Source of the DNA: DASVTR01 sp036387475
Lineage (GTDB): Bacteria > Acidobacteriota > Blastocatellia > Pyrinomonadales > Pyrinomonadaceae
Assembly (NCBI GenBank): GCA_036387475.1
Contig: DASVTR010000016.1
Location: forward strand, 1 to 64,000
DNA: 64,000 bases
Reading direction: 5' to 3'
Below are positions 61,660 through 64,000 of this stretch, one piece after another. Each line of letters begins with the position of its first letter. Position 1 is the stretch's first letter. Below the pieces are notes generated by a model that saw only the letters and a program-made list of their open reading frames with translations, was not told the origin of the DNA and did not search any database. The translations under genes and the position numbers were made by a program.

Positions 61660-62613
61660 TTATGGCTGGGCCGTTTTCTTTCTGATGTACATTCCGTCGA
61701 AGGCCACCGTCCAGGTCTTGCCATTGTCTGTCGATTGTTCCCAGAACTGGCGCACGCGTTCGGGCGAGAGGTCAAAGAAGGTCAGGCGATGCAGCAGCTT
61801 GCTTCCGTCTGCCTGCCGCGTCTCGCCGGAAAACTGAATCGTTTTCTCCTTGTATTCTCCGGCCAACTCCAGCACACTGCCCGTGCTGTCCACCCACGTC
61901 TGCTGCCACTTGCGCGTGGCGGCGTTGTAGAAGTTGAAACTCTTGCCCGTGCCGCCGCGTGCGCTTGTCCAGTTCTCAAACAACACACAGCCGTCCAGGA
62001 TACGCTGCACACTGTTCGTCCCGGCCTGTTGTCCATTGGCCTGCACGTCCCATTCGCCAATCCAGAAATCAAACTGCCTGTGCTCGGCTTTGTGCAGGCA
62101 AGGCTTCGTCAAACGCTCGCCGAGCGCAACGGCTTCACGAAAGCGCGCATCATCGCGTAGCGAAGCGAGGTCTTCATCCGTTTGCAAGAGATTGATTTGA
62201 GGGAAACCGGCATTGAGCGCTTTGTTGAGCCATTCGAAGGCTTTCTCTTTATTGTTGAGCCGTGCGTAGGCGCAGGCGAGATTGTACATCGCTATTGGCC
62301 CACGCAGGATTTCCACCGCGCGCTCGAAAGCAGCGACCGCCCGTTCATACTGGCCGAGCGCGTGCAGCGAACTGCCGAGCCGCAGCCAAGCGCGCCCGTT
62401 AGCGGGTTCAGCCTTCGTCACAGCGGCGAAAGCTTTTGCCGCCTCCGTAAACTTCTGACTTTGAAACAACGCTTCGGCTTCGCTCATCGCCGAAGATATG
62501 CCCTGAGCCTGCGCGGTCGTGTTACTGCTCTGCTGCGCGTGCGCGACAACCAAGCCGCACGAAAAGAGTAAAGCGCCGAACAAGGCGACCAACAGACGAA
62601 AGGTCTTTGACAT
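61660..62613 (-). CDS. TPR protein with DUF1579-like C-terminal domain
   Basis: 317 residues with a signal peptide (LLVALFGALLFSCGLVVAHA). Two to three TPRs lie at about 45-135 (AFAAVTKAEPANGRAWLRLG, then AVAAFERAVEILRGPIAMYN). The C-terminal domain from about 185 begins RQFDFWIGEWDVQ and runs as a beta-barrel to the end (TWTVAFDGMYIRKK). This resembles DUF1579-type domains. It is probably a periplasmic protein; the function is unknown. Confidence 0.82.
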   Translation of the reverse strand: MSKTFRLLVALFGALLFSCGLVVAHAQQSSNTTAQAQGISSAMSEAEALFQSQKFTEAAKAFAAVTKAEPANGRAWLRLGSSLHALGQYERAVAAFERAVEILRGPIAMYNLACAYARLNNKEKAFEWLNKALNAGFPQINLLQTDEDLASLRDDARFREAVALGERLTKPCLHKAEHRQFDFWIGEWDVQANGQQAGTNSVQRILDGCVLFENWTSARGGTGKSFNFYNAATRKWQQTWVDSTGSVLELAGEYKEKTIQFSGETRQADGSKLLHRLTFFDLSPERVRQFWEQSTDNGKTWTVAFDGMYIRKKTAQP

Positions 62614-62669
62614 CGCTTCTCCTTCGAGGTTTAGACTTGAAATTTAGCTTGCCTTGAGTGAGCGAGGTA

Positions 62670-63899
62670 CTACGACTCAAATTTTTTCAGAGCCTTCAGC
62701 AATTGCATACCTGAGTCCCAAGTCAATTGGTCGCCCGCAAATTCGCAGCGGCGGAGGTCGCGCAGCCGTGGGGGAAGCGCCACGCTCTCGTCCCACAGCA
62801 GAATCACGCGGCGATTATAATGCACGTTGGCGGCGGCAATCTCCATCATCAAGCCTTCGTCCAGCACAACTTCCCCCGCATCGTCTATCCGGCAATCTTC
62901 GGTGGTCACGACGATGACGGCGGCATCGCAGCGTCGCATCAGTTCAAAGAGTTCGTCGGGCATAAACTCCGCGCCGCCCGACACTCTCTGGCTCGTTTCG
63001 CTTTCAACTCCGGCCACTTCGAGCATCATCTGTATCTGTTTGATGAGCGACGCATCTTTCCGGCGCGAGACGAGGACACGCATCTTTTCCAAAGATTCCG
63101 TAGCCTTGTGTGGCGATAGCTGCTCATGAATCGTCGGCGCGGATTGTTGGCTTGCGTTCACCTCAAGAGCGGTCTGCGAAGGCGCATCGTCGGGCAGGAG
63201 AGACGAATTAGCGGCGATGTAAGCCGCCAGGTCTTCGCGCTCAACGCGCAGGCGCGTGGGCTGTCCACGCTTGCCGACGGTCGCCATGCCCAGTTCCGCT
63301 TCCTGACAGAGATGGAAAAAGCATGCGACCGCCGCCTCAATCATTTTCCGATTGCCGGTGAGAAACACTTCCGCCGGATGTTCGAGCCAGTAGGCGGCGA
63401 TGTCCGCGTCGGTGACGATTTCCAGATTCTGCCCAAAGACCCATTCGAGCGCCGAGCGATAAGCGAGCGTGCGGTCGAGCATTGTTCGATAGAGCCGCGC
63501 TTCCAGTTCGAGCTTTCGCGCAAACTCCCAGCCGAGCGCGCTCAAGCGAAGGCGATCATTCGTGCGTGTGACGAGTCCCCAGTATTCGTAGGCGGCGACC
63601 TTTCGCGGGTCGAAGATACGCTTGATGGCATCCATCCCTTCGATGATCGTCACGCCCGACGCCCTTTTCTTGAGCAGCCGGACGACTTCGCGCACGTCGC
63701 TGGCCGTCGCCAGCATCGGCAGCGCGGCGGCCTCCTGTTCGGTATCGCGCGCGGGCAGCACTCTCTTCAGAGCGGGCGAGCGCTCCGCTCTTTCGCGCAG
63801 GAAGGGCGTCACCTTTTCCGGCTGCCAGAGGCCCGCGCCTGCGTTTGATTGCGTGGCATGAGCGATTGCCGCATCCTTGTTGGAAATAATAGCCATCAA
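62670..63899 (-). CDS. two-domain protein: winged-helix-like N-terminus, TIR-like C-terminus
   Basis: 409 residues, no signal peptide. Residues about 50-220 look helical with a winged-helix pattern (AYEYWGLVTRTNDRLRLSAL) similar to DUF5343-type regions. The last about 135 residues match the pattern of bacterial TIR-like domains (PF10137-type): MRVLVSRRKDASLIKQIQ, then CDAAVIVVTTEDCRID, then LMMEIAAANVHYNRRVILLW, then RRCEF. In that family the helix after the third block carries the catalytic Glu; GLMMEI could supply it. Such domains cleave NAD in defence systems such as Pycsar/CBASS partners, but no cyclase or partner lies within the window. Confidence 0.6.
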   Translation of the reverse strand: MMAIISNKDAAIAHATQSNAGAGLWQPEKVTPFLRERAERSPALKRVLPARDTEQEAAALPMLATASDVREVVRLLKKRASGVTIIEGMDAIKRIFDPRKVAAYEYWGLVTRTNDRLRLSALGWEFARKLELEARLYRTMLDRTLAYRSALEWVFGQNLEIVTDADIAAYWLEHPAEVFLTGNRKMIEAAVACFFHLCQEAELGMATVGKRGQPTRLRVEREDLAAYIAANSSLLPDDAPSQTALEVNASQQSAPTIHEQLSPHKATESLEKMRVLVSRRKDASLIKQIQMMLEVAGVESETSQRVSGGAEFMPDELFELMRRCDAAVIVVTTEDCRIDDAGEVVLDEGLMMEIAAANVHYNRRVILLWDESVALPPRLRDLRRCEFAGDQLTWDSGMQLLKALKKFES

Positions 63900-64000
63900 A
63901 GTTCTTCCCAGATAACAGGTCTTCCTTGAATAACAATTCTTGCGGCGGTGCGCAGACGCTGCAAGCGCCGTGGGCGCTGCTTGCTCTCTGCGGCTACGGT

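Overview
The window looks like chromosomal DNA of a free-living Gram-negative bacterium, most likely an Acidobacteriota of the Blastocatellia type. This is inferred from the mix of genes, not from any rRNA. The window has two carboxypeptidase-regulatory-like (Oar-type) TonB-dependent receptors, two eukaryotic-type Ser/Thr kinases (one with a PD40 propeller), many short zinc-ribbon membrane proteins, a DUF4388 protein and a dnaK-dnaJ-hspR heat-shock cluster. I see no rRNA, tRNA, CRISPR array, transposase or phage gene.

Layout. 0-5.6 kb: the end of a beta-helix protein, a cytochrome P450, an unrecognised cysteine-containing protein, a lipoprotein, a TPR-DUF4388 protein and an HD-GYP protein. 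5.9-14.9 kb, all on the minus strand: a phosphoesterase, pgsA, dnaK, dnaJ, hspR and a TonB-dependent receptor. dnaK has a near-consensus promoter with a palindrome in its spacer. 15.1-22.7 kb, plus strand: a lysine-biosynthesis operon lysC-dapE-dapB-dapA-dapD-dapC-asd, preceded by a promoter, a lysine riboswitch and an intrinsic terminator. It encodes the succinylase branch from aspartate to LL-diaminopimelate; dapF and lysA are not in the window. 22.8-28.6 kb: an SLC13/RCK transporter, a response regulator, a cupin and small hypotheticals. 26.5-36.4 kb: a group of zinc-ribbon and membrane proteins around a Ser/Thr kinase. 36.6-41.5 kb: an M16 peptidase pair (one subunit catalytic, one not), a lipoprotein and a trypsin-like protease with TPRs. 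42-53.4 kb: a surface protein, a hybrid histidine kinase, a GNAT protein, two paralogous subtilases with hexapeptide tails, an HD-GYP response regulator, a 43-residue basic protein and an SDR oxidoreductase. 53.9-64 kb: a second kinase, a second TonB receptor, a metallo-beta-lactamase-fold hydrolase, a TPR protein and a protein with a TIR-like C-terminus.

The most unusual feature is a dispersed family of intergenic inverted repeats. Each arm is a short array of roughly 7-nt units (8 nt at one or two loci). The unit sequence differs between loci, but the 7-nt phase and the complementarity of the arms are kept. At least a dozen copies lie between 2.9 and 43.2 kb. They fill the dnaK/dnaJ and dnaJ/hspR gaps entirely or almost entirely. 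They also run into coding sequence, supplying the signal-peptide core of an M16-family protein, the N-terminus of a DUF2752 protein and the C-terminus of an M15-like peptidase.
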